Assembly: GCA_035384565.1 (NCBI GenBank)
Contig: DAOOIT010000013.1
Coordinates: 1 to 64,000, forward strand
DNA from: Planctomycetota bacterium
GTDB taxonomy: Bacteria > Planctomycetota > PUPC01 > DSUN01
DNA length: 64,000 nt
Direction: 5' to 3'
In this document: positions 28,303 to 37,197 of the stretch, in pieces
Position numbering within the stretch: position 1 is the first letter of the stretch
Layout: each line of letters starts with the position of its first letter
Made by a program: the position numbers and the translations under genes
Notes under the pieces: model-generated
What the model was told of the DNA's origin: nothing
Database searches by the model: none
What the model saw: the letters and a program-made list of their open reading frames with translations, nothing else

Positions 28303-28932
28303 ATGAGAGTGACGAAAGCACTGGTGTTCGGGCTGGCCGTGTTGGGCGCGGCAGCCGCCTTTGCCGCCGAGGCCGAAGAGGGGTTCACGCCGATCTTCAA
28401 CGGCAAGGACCTCACGGGCTGGGAGGGCGATGCCAAGCTGTGGCTGGTCGAGGACGGCACCCTCATCGGCCGCTCGCCCGGCATCACGTACAACGACTTC
28501 CTGGCGACCACGAAGTCCTACGGCGACTTCATCCTGCGCTTCCAGGTGAAGCTGGTCGAGAACAAGGGCAACAGCGGCGTGCAGTTCCGCTCGAAGCGCG
28601 TGCCGCCGCCCAGCCACGAGGTGTCGGGCTACCAGGCCGATATCGCGCCCGGCTGGTGGGGCAAGCTCTACGACGAGGCCCGCCGCAACAAGGTGCTCGC
28701 CGGCCCGCCCGACGAGCTGCTCAAGAAGGCCCTCAAGGTCGGCGACTGGAACGACTACGAGGTCGAGGCCATCGGCAACAAGGTCAAGCTCTCGATCAAC
28801 GGCGTCGTGACCGTGGACTACGCGGAACCCGACGAGAAGATCGCGCGCGAGGGGATCATCGCCGTGCAGATTCACTCCGGCGGCCCGATGGAGGTGCAGT
28901 TCCGCAACCTGCGGATCAAAGAGGTGAAGTAG
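28303..28932 (+). CDS. exported DUF1080 (3-keto-disaccharide hydrolase-like) protein
   Basis: A strong AAAGGAG site precedes the ATG. After a signal peptide (ending AAFAAEA) the 209-residue protein is one DUF1080 domain with all landmarks: FTPIFNGKDLTGWEG, DFILRFQVKLVENKGNSGVQFRS, SGYQADIAPGWWGKLYDE and GDWNDYEVEAIGNKVKLSING. The fold is a concanavalin-like sandwich. In Bacteroides, DUF1080 enzymes hydrolyse 3-keto-glycosides; that role here is inferred from the family. ThuA (21841) and a TIM-barrel epimerase-like protein (52205) belong to the same set of families but lie in other operons. Confidence 0.92.
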   Translation: MRVTKALVFGLAVLGAAAAFAAEAEEGFTPIFNGKDLTGWEGDAKLWLVEDGTLIGRSPGITYNDFLATTKSYGDFILRFQVKLVENKGNSGVQFRSKRVPPPSHEVSGYQADIAPGWWGKLYDEARRNKVLAGPPDELLKKALKVGDWNDYEVEAIGNKVKLSINGVVTVDYAEPDEKIAREGIIAVQIHSGGPMEVQFRNLRIKEVK

Positions 28933-28967
28933 CTGCGAGCCACGAGCGCCGAGCGAAAGGCGGGGGC

Positions 28968-29079
28968 TGTCATTCCGAGCTTGTCGAGGAACCTTTCAGG
29001 GGCTTGACGCACGCGTAGTGGGTACACCGCGATGGTGCGCCAAGCCCCTGAAAGATCGTTCGACCAGCTCACGATGACA
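28968..29079. mobile_element. MITE-like inverted-repeat element, copy A
   Basis: A 112-bp element whose 39-base ends are imperfect inverted repeats (31 of 39 match). It begins TGTCATTCCGAGCTTGTCG and ends CAGCTCACGATGACA, with GGGGCTTG/CAAGCCCC at the inner ends. It encodes no protein. A second copy in the same orientation lies at 30120-30233, so the two flank the endonuclease/phosphatase gene. No clear target duplication is seen. Confidence 0.75.
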
Positions 29080-29117
29080 GAGGAGGCAGCAGGTCGCTCT
29101 TTCAGGTGCAGCCAGGC

Positions 29118-30101
29118 ATGGCGTTGGACCCGATCAGCCCCGAAGACACGGCCTCCGCCGCCCAGGTGGCGCGTTCCGCGCGCACGGTGGCCGCGTGGCT
29201 CTTCGCCAACGTCACCGTGGGCGCCTTCGGCGTGTGGGCCGTGGGCGAGCTGTTCCGCGACGCCTTCAGCCTCACGGGGCTGTGCTTCATCATCCCGTCG
29301 TCGTTCGCCAGCGCGGCCCTGCTGGTGGCGGCCCTGCTGGCCTACGCGTGCGGCTGCCGCCGGGTGGCGGGCGCCGCGGCGCTGCTCTGGCTCCTGCCCA
29401 CCTTCTGGCTCCTCTTCGTCGAGAACCAGTGGATTCGCCCGCGCCCGCGCGGCGACGCGCGCGCCGCGCTGCGCCTCGTGCACTGGAACGTGGGGCCGGT
29501 GATGGACCACTGGGAGCCCATTGCACAGGCCCTCGCGCCGATGGGGGCCGACGCCTACGTGCTCTCGGAGATCGTCCGCCCCGAGGTCTCGAACGCCGTG
29601 GCCAAGGCCCTGGGCGAGGACTTCACGGTCTGCCACGTGCGGCAGATCGCCGTCCTCGCGCGCGGCGCGCTCAAGCTGGCGCGGCCCGACGAGCGCATGC
29701 CCAGCCGCGCCTACCTGATCGAATGGCAATCGGCGCGCGGGCCCCTCTCGCTCCTGGCCGTGGACCTGCCCAGCCGGCCCTTCTATTCGCGCGCCCCGTG
29801 GCTGCGCCAGGTCTACGACCGCATCGCCTTTCTCAAGCCCGACCTGGTGGTGGGCGACTTCAACGCGCGGCGCCGCGCCCACTGGCTCGGCCATCTGCCC
29901 AAAGGCTACGCCCACGCCTACGACGAGGCCGGCGTCGGCTGGTGCTACTCGTGGCCCGACGGCTTCCCGCTCTGGGACATTGACCAGTGCATCCTCGGCC
30001 CGCGCATCCGCCCGATCCGCTACGACCTCGTGAGCACGGGCGTGAGCGACCACCGGCTTCAGTGCCTCGAGTTCTCCCTGGCCCAGCCGTCGGGAGAGTG
30101 A
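29118..30101 (+). CDS. membrane-anchored endonuclease/exonuclease/phosphatase family protein
   Basis: About 90 N-terminal residues form three hydrophobic helices (VAAWLFANVTVGAFGVW, CFIIPSSFASAALLVAALLAY, AAALLWLLPTFWLLF). The rest is an endonuclease/exonuclease/phosphatase (EEP) domain: LRLVHWNV, YVLSEIV with the metal Glu, LVVGDFNARR, DIDQCILG and VSDHRLQC with the final Asp-His. The layout matches bacterial membrane EEP proteins of unknown substrate. The ATG at 29118 is chosen; a GTG at 29106 is possible and neither has a strong ribosome site. The gene lies between two copies of a MITE-like element. Confidence 0.82.
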   Translation: MALDPISPEDTASAAQVARSARTVAAWLFANVTVGAFGVWAVGELFRDAFSLTGLCFIIPSSFASAALLVAALLAYACGCRRVAGAAALLWLLPTFWLLFVENQWIRPRPRGDARAALRLVHWNVGPVMDHWEPIAQALAPMGADAYVLSEIVRPEVSNAVAKALGEDFTVCHVRQIAVLARGALKLARPDERMPSRAYLIEWQSARGPLSLLAVDLPSRPFYSRAPWLRQVYDRIAFLKPDLVVGDFNARRRAHWLGHLPKGYAHAYDEAGVGWCYSWPDGFPLWDIDQCILGPRIRPIRYDLVSTGVSDHRLQCLEFSLAQPSGE

Positions 30102-30119
30102 GGAGCCGGCGCCGTGACT

Positions 30120-30233
30120 TGTCATTCCGAGCTTGTCGAGGAACCCTTCAGGGGCTCGCAGCCATGACGAGGGCTGGCGCTCGCATCGCGGCAGCAAGCC
30201 CCTGGAAGGTCGTTCGACAGGCTCACGATGACA
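30120..30233. mobile_element. MITE-like inverted-repeat element, copy B
   Basis: A 114-bp element closely related to copy A: it starts TGTCATTCCGAGCTTGTCG and ends CAGGCTCACGATGACA, with CAGGGGCT and CAAGCCCCTG at the inner ends. It ends six bases before the start codon of the HzsA-related gene, so it forms that gene's leader and could carry a promoter or fold as a hairpin in the mRNA. Confidence 0.75.
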
Positions 30234-30238
30234 CCTTC

Positions 30239-33200
30239 ATGGGGCTGCTCGCTATCACCGGCGCTTCTGGGAGCTTCCCGTTGGCTGCGCTGCGCCCAAT
30301 CTGGCTCGCCCTGCTGGCCGTCTCGTCGCTCCTTGCGGCAGAGCAGCCGTTCCCGGCTTGCTTTGAGGGCGAGCCGGCCGATTCCCTCATCCGCCAGCTC
30401 GAGCCGCCCGCGGCGCCGCCCAAGCTGCCCGAGGGACTCGTTCTCCGCCAGGAGACCCGCTGGCTGCCCGAACTCGGCTTCGCCCTCATCCAGAGCACCG
30501 TCGTCAACCAGGGCAACGCCCCCGCGAAGCTCGACCGCGTGACCGTCGCCGACTGGGCATTTCGCGTCGCCGCGCCGGGCGACGCCGCCTACAGGCTCCT
30601 CTCCTACCGCGAGGACGCCTGGTACGGCTCGACCTACTGGACCGGCCCCGACTGGACGCGGGTGGGCAAGGACTGGCAGCACCCCGGCGAGAACACCCCG
30701 AGCGTCCGCCGCTTCACCTGTCCCCGCGACGGCAAGGTCACCGTCGCCGGCCGCGTCGCCAAGGCCCACGTGGACCCCAAGACCGACGGCGTCCGCGTGA
30801 GCATTCGGCACGGCGACAAGATCGTGTGGCAGGCCGAGCTCGACGGCGGCGACGCCAAGGGCCTCGAGCCGAGCCTGACCCTCGACGTCCGCAGAGGCGA
30901 CGCCATCCGCTTCGTTGTCCACAAGCGCGGCCAGATCTTCTGCGACACCACCCGCTGGGACCCCCTCGTCGCCTACGCCGACGGCGAGGCCTTCCTCGCC
31001 TCCAAGGGCTTCTCCACCACCCGCCAGGGCGAGGGCGGCTGGTCGTATGAGATGGAGGCCGGCCCGCAAGAGAAGGCGGGCCTGCCGGCGCTGCACGCAT
31101 TCGACGCAAGTTTCGTGTTGCGCCACGAGGCACTAGCCGTCGGGCTGGCGGCTGGTTTCTCGGCGTCGGACGCCCTGCCGTTCTTCGTCCTGGCCGATGG
31201 ACGGGATCAGAGCGGTGTCGTCATCGCAGTAACTCGGTCCGCCGCGTGGACGCTCGATTGTGTGATGCCTGGCGACGGTCGCCTCGTCATCGAGGTGGAC
31301 GACCTGAGCCGGCCCTCCCTGAAGGCAGGCGAATCCGCGCCGCTGCCGCGGTTGGCCATCGGCGCCTACCGCGGGCCGTGGACCGCGGGCGTGCCCGCAC
31401 TGCAACGCTTGGTGGATGAGGAAGCTCCTGAGCTCAGGAAGCAACTCGCCGATGTCTTTGACGTACACATTGGCTCCGGCGGCCCGCCCGACCTGGCTCT
31501 CTGGGCAATGATGCAGGACGACTGGTTCGCGAAGGAGAAGAAGCCAATTCCCCGCAGGCTGGCCGGGGCGTCACTCGTGGGAGCCTGGTGGGCGAAGCGC
31601 CAGACCATGCTCGCAGATGCGCCGCCGCGCGCCCCGCTCCTCTTCGTCAAGCGCGTGCCCACCTCGTACAGCCATCTCGTGATGCAGTACTTCGGCTGGC
31701 GGGCGAGGCCGGGCGGCGGAATCTTCGCGCTCGAGAGACCGGGGCACTCGCTCAAGACCCGTCGTCTCTTCGATGCCGCGACCGGCAACGTGCTGGAGCC
31801 GCGGGTGTCCTACGATGCGAAGCGCGTCGTCTTCTCCTACTCGAAGTGCACGAAGGAAGACCCCTTCTACCACATCTTCGAGATGAACGTGGATGGGACT
31901 GGCCTGCGGCAACTGACGAGCGGGGAGTTCGAGGACCTGATGCCGTGCTACCTGCCCGACGGCGGCATCGTGTTCTCCTCGACCCGCCGCAAGGGCCACG
32001 CCCGCTGCTTCGGAGGCCAGTTCGGCCCGCGCTGGCACGTCTACACGCTCCACCGCATGGACGCCGACGGCTCGAACATCCGAACCCTGTCGTTCCACGA
32101 GACCAACGAGTGGTTCCCCGCCGTCGCCCCAAGCGGCCACATTCTCTACAGCCGTTGGGACTACGTGGACCGCCATCCCGTGCTGCACCAGAACCTGTGG
32201 GCCTGCCGCCCCGACGGCACGAATCCCGTCGCCCTCTGGGGCAACCACACCGAGACGCCGCACTGCACGTTTCAGCTTCAGCCGATCCCTGGCACCACCA
32301 AGGTCGTCTTCACCGCCTCGGCCCACCACTCGATCACGGGCGGCTCGATTGCCATCGTGGACACGCGCCTCGGCAACAACGGCGAGCACGCGCTCACCCG
32401 CATCACCCCCGAGGTCAAGTTCCCCGAAGCCGAAGGCGGGATCGCGGAGTACTACGACTCGCCGTGGCCGCTCTCCGAGGACTACTTCCTCGTCGGCTAC
32501 AGCCCCAAGCCGCTCGTCATGGAGCCGGGGGCCAACGACGCCGCCGCGCTGGGCATCTACCTGCTCGACCGCTGGGGCAACCGCGAGCTGCTCTACCGCG
32601 ACCCCGAGATCGGCAGCAGCAACCCCATCCCCATCGTCCCGCGTCCCGTCCCGCCCATCCTGCCTGACATCACTGTGGGCGGGACGTCCCTGTCCCGCGA
32701 AGATTCGCAGCGTGGGGACACGCCGCCCACAAGGGACATGCCGCCGATCGGCGAGATGGTGCTGCTGGATGTGTATGAGGGCCTGGGCGACGTGCCGCGC
32801 GGCACAGTCAAGGCGCTGCGCATCGTGCAGATTCTGCCCAAGACCACGCCCGTGGCCGACGACCCGCGCATCGGCCTCGCCGGGCAGGAGCCGGCCCGCG
32901 CCGTCCTGGGCACCGTGCCGGTCGAGCCCGACGGCTCGGCCCGCTTCGCGCTCCCCGCCCGCACGCCCGTCTACTTCCAGGCCCTCGACGCCGACGGCTT
33001 CGCCATCCAGTCCATGCGGTCCATCACCTACGTCCAGCCAGGGGAGACGACCACCTGCATCGGCTGCCACGAGCACAGGATGACAGCGCCGCCCAGCCGC
33101 ATGGCGGCGGCGCTGCTCCGTCCGCCCTCGGCCATCGCCCCAGGCCCCGACGGCACAAGGCCCTTCTCCTACGTCCGCCTCGTCCAGCCCGTGCTCGACA

Positions 33201-33622
33201 AGCACTGCGTCCAGTGCCACTCTGTGGGCGGGGCCTCTGCGCCCCGCGTCGCCCCCAAGGGCCTCGACCTCACGGGCGCTCCTCACGACGGCTTCACGCG
33301 CAGCTACTGGTCGCTCTGCGGCGGCCTGAGCTTCTGGCACGGCGGCACCAACCCCAAGAACGCCGCCGAGGCCCTCGTGCCCCGCTACGGCGGCTGGAAC
33401 CCCGTCCACCGCACCGAGCCGGGCGGAGCCTACGGCGCCCGCGGCAGCCGCCTGATGAAGGCCCTCCTCCAGTGCCCGGGCGCGGCCCGTCCGCCCGCCG
33501 AAGACCTCGCCCGCCTGGCCCTCTGGATTGACCTCAACGCCGTCTTCTACGGCGTCTACGACCCGGCGGCCCAGGCCCGCCAGCTCCGTGGCGAGGCGGT
33601 CGAGATGCCCGAGGTCCAGTGA
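30239..33622 (+). CDS. HzsA-related exported protein with propeller repeats and two haem-binding motifs
   Basis: The ATG at 30239 gives a signal peptide (LRPIWLALLAVSSLLAAEQ); the open frame extends upstream only through the MITE. The 1127-residue product has an N-terminal beta-rich region, then PD40/TolB-like blades (VSYDAKRVVFSYSKC, YLPDGGIVFSSTRRKG, VAPSGHILYSRWDY) resembling the middle of hydrazine synthase alpha. The C-terminal third has c-type haem motifs C940-IGCH and C990-VQCH. HzsA-related proteins are common outside anammox bacteria and are not expected to make hydrazine; a periplasmic redox or binding role is inferred. Palindromic repeats add in-frame peptides at about residues 812-831 and just after the second haem motif. 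Confidence 0.8.
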   Translation: MGLLAITGASGSFPLAALRPIWLALLAVSSLLAAEQPFPACFEGEPADSLIRQLEPPAAPPKLPEGLVLRQETRWLPELGFALIQSTVVNQGNAPAKLDRVTVADWAFRVAAPGDAAYRLLSYREDAWYGSTYWTGPDWTRVGKDWQHPGENTPSVRRFTCPRDGKVTVAGRVAKAHVDPKTDGVRVSIRHGDKIVWQAELDGGDAKGLEPSLTLDVRRGDAIRFVVHKRGQIFCDTTRWDPLVAYADGEAFLASKGFSTTRQGEGGWSYEMEAGPQEKAGLPALHAFDASFVLRHEALAVGLAAGFSASDALPFFVLADGRDQSGVVIAVTRSAAWTLDCVMPGDGRLVIEVDDLSRPSLKAGESAPLPRLAIGAYRGPWTAGVPALQRLVDEEAPELRKQLADVFDVHIGSGGPPDLALWAMMQDDWFAKEKKPIPRRLAGASLVGAWWAKRQTMLADAPPRAPLLFVKRVPTSYSHLVMQYFGWRARPGGGIFALERPGHSLKTRRLFDAATGNVLEPRVSYDAKRVVFSYSKCTKEDPFYHIFEMNVDGTGLRQLTSGEFEDLMPCYLPDGGIVFSSTRRKGHARCFGGQFGPRWHVYTLHRMDADGSNIRTLSFHETNEWFPAVAPSGHILYSRWDYVDRHPVLHQNLWACRPDGTNPVALWGNHTETPHCTFQLQPIPGTTKVVFTASAHHSITGGSIAIVDTRLGNNGEHALTRITPEVKFPEAEGGIAEYYDSPWPLSEDYFLVGYSPKPLVMEPGANDAAALGIYLLDRWGNRELLYRDPEIGSSNPIPIVPRPVPPILPDITVGGTSLSREDSQRGDTPPTRDMPPIGEMVLLDVYEGLGDVPRGTVKALRIVQILPKTTPVADDPRIGLAGQEPARAVLGTVPVEPDGSARFALPARTPVYFQALDADGFAIQSMRSITYVQPGETTTCIGCHEHRMTAPPSRMAAALLRPPSAIAPGPDGTRPFSYVRLVQPVLDKHCVQCHSVGGASAPRVAPKGLDLTGAPHDGFTRSYWSLCGGLSFWHGGTNPKNAAEALVPRYGGWNPVHRTEPGGAYGARGSRLMKALLQCPGAARPPAEDLARLALWIDLNAVFYGVYDPAAQARQLRGEAVEMPEVQ
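32674..32731. repeat. VGGTS palindrome copy inside the HzsA-related gene
   Basis: Begins TGTGGGCGGGACGTCCCTG and ends GGGGACACGCCGCCCACA; the two ends are imperfect inverted repeats. It encodes VGGTSLSREDSQRGDTPPTR in frame. Same family as 3754-3808 and 36606-36662. Confidence 0.78.
33223..33250. repeat. half copy of the VGGTS palindrome just after a haem motif
   Basis: TGTGGGCGGGGCCTCTGCG then CCCCGCGTC, encoding VGGASAPRVA directly after the second CxxCH. It resembles the unit at 3556. The haem motif itself is intact. Confidence 0.6.
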
Positions 33623-33639
33623 CCTCCGACCTCCCCCAG

Positions 33640-33669
33640 CCTCCCGCGGGTTTCGGAACCCGCGGGAGG
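33640..33669. repeat. hairpin CCTCCCGCGGGTT / AACCCGCGGGAGG
   Basis: A perfect 13-bp inverted repeat (33640-33652 with 33657-33669) around the loop TCGG, 18 bases after the HzsA-related stop. The same arms recur at 51888-51920. It could act as a terminator stem, but no T-run follows. Confidence 0.7.
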
Positions 33670-33695
33670 TTCAGCCGCGGGAGGTCCGGCCACGC

Positions 33696-33723
33696 TTGCG
33701 CGCCGGACGGACGCCGCTATAAT
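33696..33723 (+). promoter_or_regulatory. sigma70-type promoter of the fucose-isomerase-like gene
   Basis: TTGCGC (33696-33701), a 16-base spacer and TATAAT (33718-33723). The GTG start follows 45 bases later, behind AGGAGG. Confidence 0.58.
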
Positions 33724-33767
33724 TGCCCGCGCGGGACCGCAGCAAACCCTATAGCAGGAGGCAACCT

Positions 33768-35219
33768 GTGCGAAAGCCCGAACCCCTCAAGCTCGGCGTG
33801 GCGCCCACGCGGCGCGTGATCTTCAGCATCGAAGAAGCCGCCCGCCAGAAGCGCCTCATCGAGTCCAAGCTCAAGGCCCTGGGCGTGGACATCGTGACCA
33901 TTGATTCGGTGAACCCCGAGGGCCTCATCTTCAGCCGCAACCACGTGGAGCCCGCCCTCGAGGTCTTCCGCCGCGAAAAGGTGGACGCGCTGTTCATCCC
34001 CCACGTGAACTTCGGCACCGAGGACGCGACCGCGAGGCTGGCGCGCGACCTGGGCAAGCCCACGCTGCTGTGGGGCCCCCGCGACGCCGCGCCGTTGCCC
34101 GACGGCTCGCGCGACCGCGATACCCAGTGCGGCCTCTTCGCCACCAGCAAGATCCTCCGCCGCATGAACGTGCCCTTCTCCTACATCGTCAACTCGGCCC
34201 CCGACAGCACGGTCTTCGAGCGCGGCGTCACCAACTTCGTGGCGGCGGCCGCCGCCGTCAAGGCCTTCCGCCACGCGCGCATCGGCCAGGTGAGCACCCG
34301 CCCCGCCGCCTTCTGGACCATGATGATCAACGAAGGCGAACTCCTCGAGCGCTGGGGCATCGAGGTCGTGCCCGCCACCCTCAGCGACATCCTGCGCGCC
34401 GCCCAGAAGATGCTCGACGGCCAGGACCCCGCCCTCGCCCAGCAGGTGAAATGGATCCGCGACAACTTCGAGGTCGGCAGCGCGGACGAGGCCGATCTCG
34501 CCAAAGTCGCCGCCTTCAAGCTCGCCCTCGTCCACTGGGCCGACGAGGCCTGCCTCGACGGCATCGCCCTCCAGTGCTGGTCGGCCCTTCAGCAGGACTT
34601 CGGCATCTTCCCTTGCTTCGTCCACGGCCTGGTCACCGACGAGGCGGTGCCCGTGGCCTGCGAGACCGACATCCACGGCGCCCTTGCGTCGTTCATGGTC
34701 CAGGAGGCGGTCGGCCGCAAGACCGCCACCTTCTTCGCCGACCTCACCGTACGGCATCCCGCCGACGAGAACGCCGAGCTGCTGTGGCACTGCGGCCCCT
34801 TCCCGCCCAGCCTGGCCTGCGAGTGCGGCCAGCGCAAGCTCAGCGGCCACTACATGGCCGGCAAGAAGCCCCCGCTCGCCGTCGGCGAGTGGCAGGTCAG
34901 GGGCGGCCCCATCAGCGTCATCCGCTTCGACGGCGACCACGGCCAGTACAAGCTCTTCCTCGGCCACGGCGTGGGCACCGACGGGCCGTTCACCCGCGGC
35001 ACCTACGTCTGGCTCAAGGTGGGCAACTGGCCGCTGTGGGAGGAGCGACTCATCCGCGGTCCCTACGTCCACCACGTCGTCTGCGTCCACGGCCGCGTCG
35101 CCCCGGCGCTCTACGAGGCCTGCCGCTTCCTGGGCATCGAGCCCGACTGCGTGGAGCCCACCGAGGCCGAAATCCAGGCCTGGCTCCGCGGCGAGCCCTG
35201 GCCGGGCGAGGCGAAGTGA
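33768..35219 (+). CDS. L-fucose/L-arabinose isomerase-like protein
   Basis: The GTG at 33768 is chosen because AGGAGG lies six bases upstream. The 483-residue cytoplasmic protein has the layered architecture of the fucose/arabinose isomerase superfamily: an N-terminal Rossmann-like half (VDALFIPHVNFGTEDATARL, PTLLWGPRDAAPL), a substrate/metal-binding central part (GIALQCWSALQQDFGIFPCF, ACETDIHGALASFM) and a C-terminal beta domain (GHYMAGKKPPLAVGEW, FLGHGVGTDGP). Acidic residues in CETDIHG probably hold the catalytic metal. It should interconvert an aldose and ketose, likely a deoxysugar, but the substrate is not proven. It has its own promoter. Confidence 0.85.
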   Translation: MRKPEPLKLGVAPTRRVIFSIEEAARQKRLIESKLKALGVDIVTIDSVNPEGLIFSRNHVEPALEVFRREKVDALFIPHVNFGTEDATARLARDLGKPTLLWGPRDAAPLPDGSRDRDTQCGLFATSKILRRMNVPFSYIVNSAPDSTVFERGVTNFVAAAAAVKAFRHARIGQVSTRPAAFWTMMINEGELLERWGIEVVPATLSDILRAAQKMLDGQDPALAQQVKWIRDNFEVGSADEADLAKVAAFKLALVHWADEACLDGIALQCWSALQQDFGIFPCFVHGLVTDEAVPVACETDIHGALASFMVQEAVGRKTATFFADLTVRHPADENAELLWHCGPFPPSLACECGQRKLSGHYMAGKKPPLAVGEWQVRGGPISVIRFDGDHGQYKLFLGHGVGTDGPFTRGTYVWLKVGNWPLWEERLIRGPYVHHVVCVHGRVAPALYEACRFLGIEPDCVEPTEAEIQAWLRGEPWPGEAK

Positions 35220-35258
35220 AGCCGACTATCCCCCTCTCTCTCCCGAACGTCCCAATAG

Positions 35259-35300
35259 CACTACCCTCCCGAAGGTTCCAATACCTTCGGGAGGGTAGTG
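35259..35300. repeat. perfect 18-bp hairpin downstream of the isomerase
   Basis: CACTACCCTCCCGAAGGT (35259-35276) pairs perfectly with 35283-35300 around the loop TCCAAT. The preceding bases contain a direct near-repeat (CTCCCGAACGTCCCAATA versus CTCCCGAAGGTTCCAATA). It may act as a bidirectional terminator stem; there is no T-tract. Confidence 0.65.
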
Positions 35301-35349
35301 TGGTATGGTAGAGCGTGCATACTTGCACGCGGAAGAAGGCGGCGCGGCC

Positions 35350-36459
35350 TCACCTTCCCAGCCGCCACCCCTTCTCATCCGCCTCCAGCACGGTGTGGCC
35401 CTTGTAGCGGTCGGCGAGCTTGTGCATCTCCTCGATGCTGTCGAACCAGCCCACGATGTGCGCCGCGCTGAACACGTCGCCCGCCTTCGTCGGTCGCCCG
35501 TGTATCTCCTCGATCATCACGATGATCCCGCCGGGGCGCTGGCTGCACCACGCCTCGTACACCACGCTCGGCTCGAGCGTCAGCCCCGCCAGCCACGGGC
35601 CGTCCTTGCCCGTCGCCTTGTCCCGCAGGCGATAGGCCCGGATGAAGTGCTCGGGCGTCTTGTTCAGGTCGCGGCGGTAGCCGAACTTGAGATCGGGCGG
35701 GAACGGCGCGAAGAACTCGCTGGCCGGAATCCGCACCCCGTTCGGGCCGCCGAGGTAGCTCAGGTACATCTCGCTGAACGTGTCGCCCTTCTCGTGGCGC
35801 ACGCAGCCCGGCACGTCGCCGCGGAGGAACATCTCGGGCGAATCGTTCACGCTCTCGATCCTGTCCATCAGCACAAAGAACCGCTCGCCCTTCGGGAACA
35901 CAATGCGCTGCGTCCAGCGCGAGCCCGCCTTGCGGCCTGGGGCGGCGTACTCGTAGCGGTAGGTCGTCGTCACCGCGACGAAGTCCTTGCCGCGAATCAC
36001 CTCGGGCTGCACCGGCTTCATTCGGTGGCAGAGCTGCGGCCCCTCCACCATCCGCTTGCGGTGGCTGCTCCCGTGCGCCATCAGCGCGTAGTTCCGCCGC
36101 GTCGGATCGGTCTCATTCGTAAACCAAGTATACCGCCCAACGCCATGCCCATCAGGGGCGATGACCTTCTCGCTCCACGCCTCATCGCTGCCGGCCTCCA
36201 TCAGCCAGTCAATCACCATCAGCCCGTCGCCCGCCTCGCGGAAGCCCGTCGCCTTGTCCAGGAACGACCCCTTCTCGATCCCCGTCATCCAGTGCTTCGG
36301 GTTGTTCTTCGGGATCACCGCCTCCAGCCGATCGGTTTCGATCTTGATCGCCCGCTCATCTTCAATGACCTTCACCCATTCCGGCTCCTGCGCCATCACC
36401 GCGTCCACAATCGCCAACGCAATCGCCAGCCCCACCGACGCCTCTGCAAGGAAGACCAT
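35350..36459 (-). CDS. exported protein of unknown function
   Basis: The ATG at 36459 has AAGGAG seven bases upstream and begins a signal peptide (MVFLAEASVGLAIALAIVDAV, cleaved after MAQ). The remaining ~345 residues look beta-rich and aromatic: IKIETDRLEAVIPKNNPKHW, VGRYTWFTNETDPTRRNY, VTTTYRYEYAAPGRKAG, SRWTQRIVFPKGERFFVLMD, LAGLTLEPSVVYEAWCSQRP. This pattern resembles the beta-sandwich or supersandwich domains of polysaccharide-active proteins, but I do not recognise a family or catalytic residues. It stands alone, convergent with the isomerase gene. Confidence 0.7.
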   Translation of the reverse strand: MVFLAEASVGLAIALAIVDAVMAQEPEWVKVIEDERAIKIETDRLEAVIPKNNPKHWMTGIEKGSFLDKATGFREAGDGLMVIDWLMEAGSDEAWSEKVIAPDGHGVGRYTWFTNETDPTRRNYALMAHGSSHRKRMVEGPQLCHRMKPVQPEVIRGKDFVAVTTTYRYEYAAPGRKAGSRWTQRIVFPKGERFFVLMDRIESVNDSPEMFLRGDVPGCVRHEKGDTFSEMYLSYLGGPNGVRIPASEFFAPFPPDLKFGYRRDLNKTPEHFIRAYRLRDKATGKDGPWLAGLTLEPSVVYEAWCSQRPGGIIVMIEEIHGRPTKAGDVFSAAHIVGWFDSIEEMHKLADRYKGHTVLEADEKGWRLGR

Positions 36460-37124
36460 CGCAGCACTCCTTCGCCACCCTCCCGACGGCCCATCATGCC
36501 GAGACCCCGCCACCGGGTCAATTGCCCCTGGGTGCGACCCGGAATAGCAGGTGGCCCTGCTCCTGGGCAGCGGGTTCTATGTGGCACAGCCATCCTCGGC
36601 TGTGCTTGTGGGCGGGACGTCCCCGTCCCGCGGTCCGCGGCGTGGGGACACGCCGCCCACAATGTCCCCCACAGATGAGGGCGCTGGTGCCGTACGGTCG
36701 CCTACTTTCCCGGTTCGCGCCCATGGCCCCTCGTGCGGGCCGAGGAGGGCACGCGGGGGAACCAGGAGCAGGAGGCCGTGAGTGTCCGTAAACCATTGTG
36801 TGCCAGATCGTTGCGGCGTCCATGGGCCCGCATGCGCACGATCGGTCATTCTCCGCCACGTCGCGACACCCGCCCCGCCCGAGGCCGTGACCTCAGGCGA
36901 GCCAGGGGCAATCAGCGACTCAGTCTCCTTCACCCTGTACAATGACTTTGCCCCCCAAATCTGTTGGGTAAAATTATTCCGGCGCGCCCGCGAAATCTCC
37001 AACCCCTTGCCGCGCCTTCACATGCGGCGATCAGGTTCCTTCTACTCCTGGAGCCTGTTTCCCTGCCTCCCCGGCCCCGCTCCCTTCCCGGGTTCATCCC
37101 CGCCGCGCGGGCGGCAGCCCACGC
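36460..37124. other. non-coding gap with stacked hairpin repeats
   Basis: No credible gene was seen here. An 8-bp perfect stem (GCACAGCC / GGCTGTGC) occupies 36584-36605. Directly adjoining it, 36606-36662 is the best-preserved copy of the VGGTS palindrome, with perfect 10-bp ends TTGTGGGCGG and CCGCCCACAA. The rest shows no recognisable feature before the promoter at 37125. Confidence 0.6.
36606..36662. repeat. type copy of the 57-bp VGGTS palindrome
   Basis: Termini TTGTGGGCGG and CCGCCCACAA are perfect inverted repeats, and the arms continue inward (GACGTCCCC facing GGGGACACG). This intergenic copy defines the element best; other copies are in coding DNA at 3754, 32674 and 38921 (reversed half). 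Confidence 0.8.
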
Positions 37125-37152
37125 TTGCATCCCGGCCCCCACGCGCTATGCT
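37125..37152 (+). promoter_or_regulatory. promoter of the DUF433 gene
   Basis: TTGCAT (37125-37130), a 16-base spacer and TATGCT (37147-37152), 46 bases before the ATG. Confidence 0.45.
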
Positions 37153-37197
37153 TACTGGTGGATGAGCTGAGGATACCGCAGGCGACGGGAGAAGGCG

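Noticed and set aside
36577..37002. Minus-strand frame of 141 codons in the repeat-rich gap
   Set aside because: Its sequence is mostly a translation of the VGGTS palindrome and hairpin repeats and has no family-like core or ribosome site.
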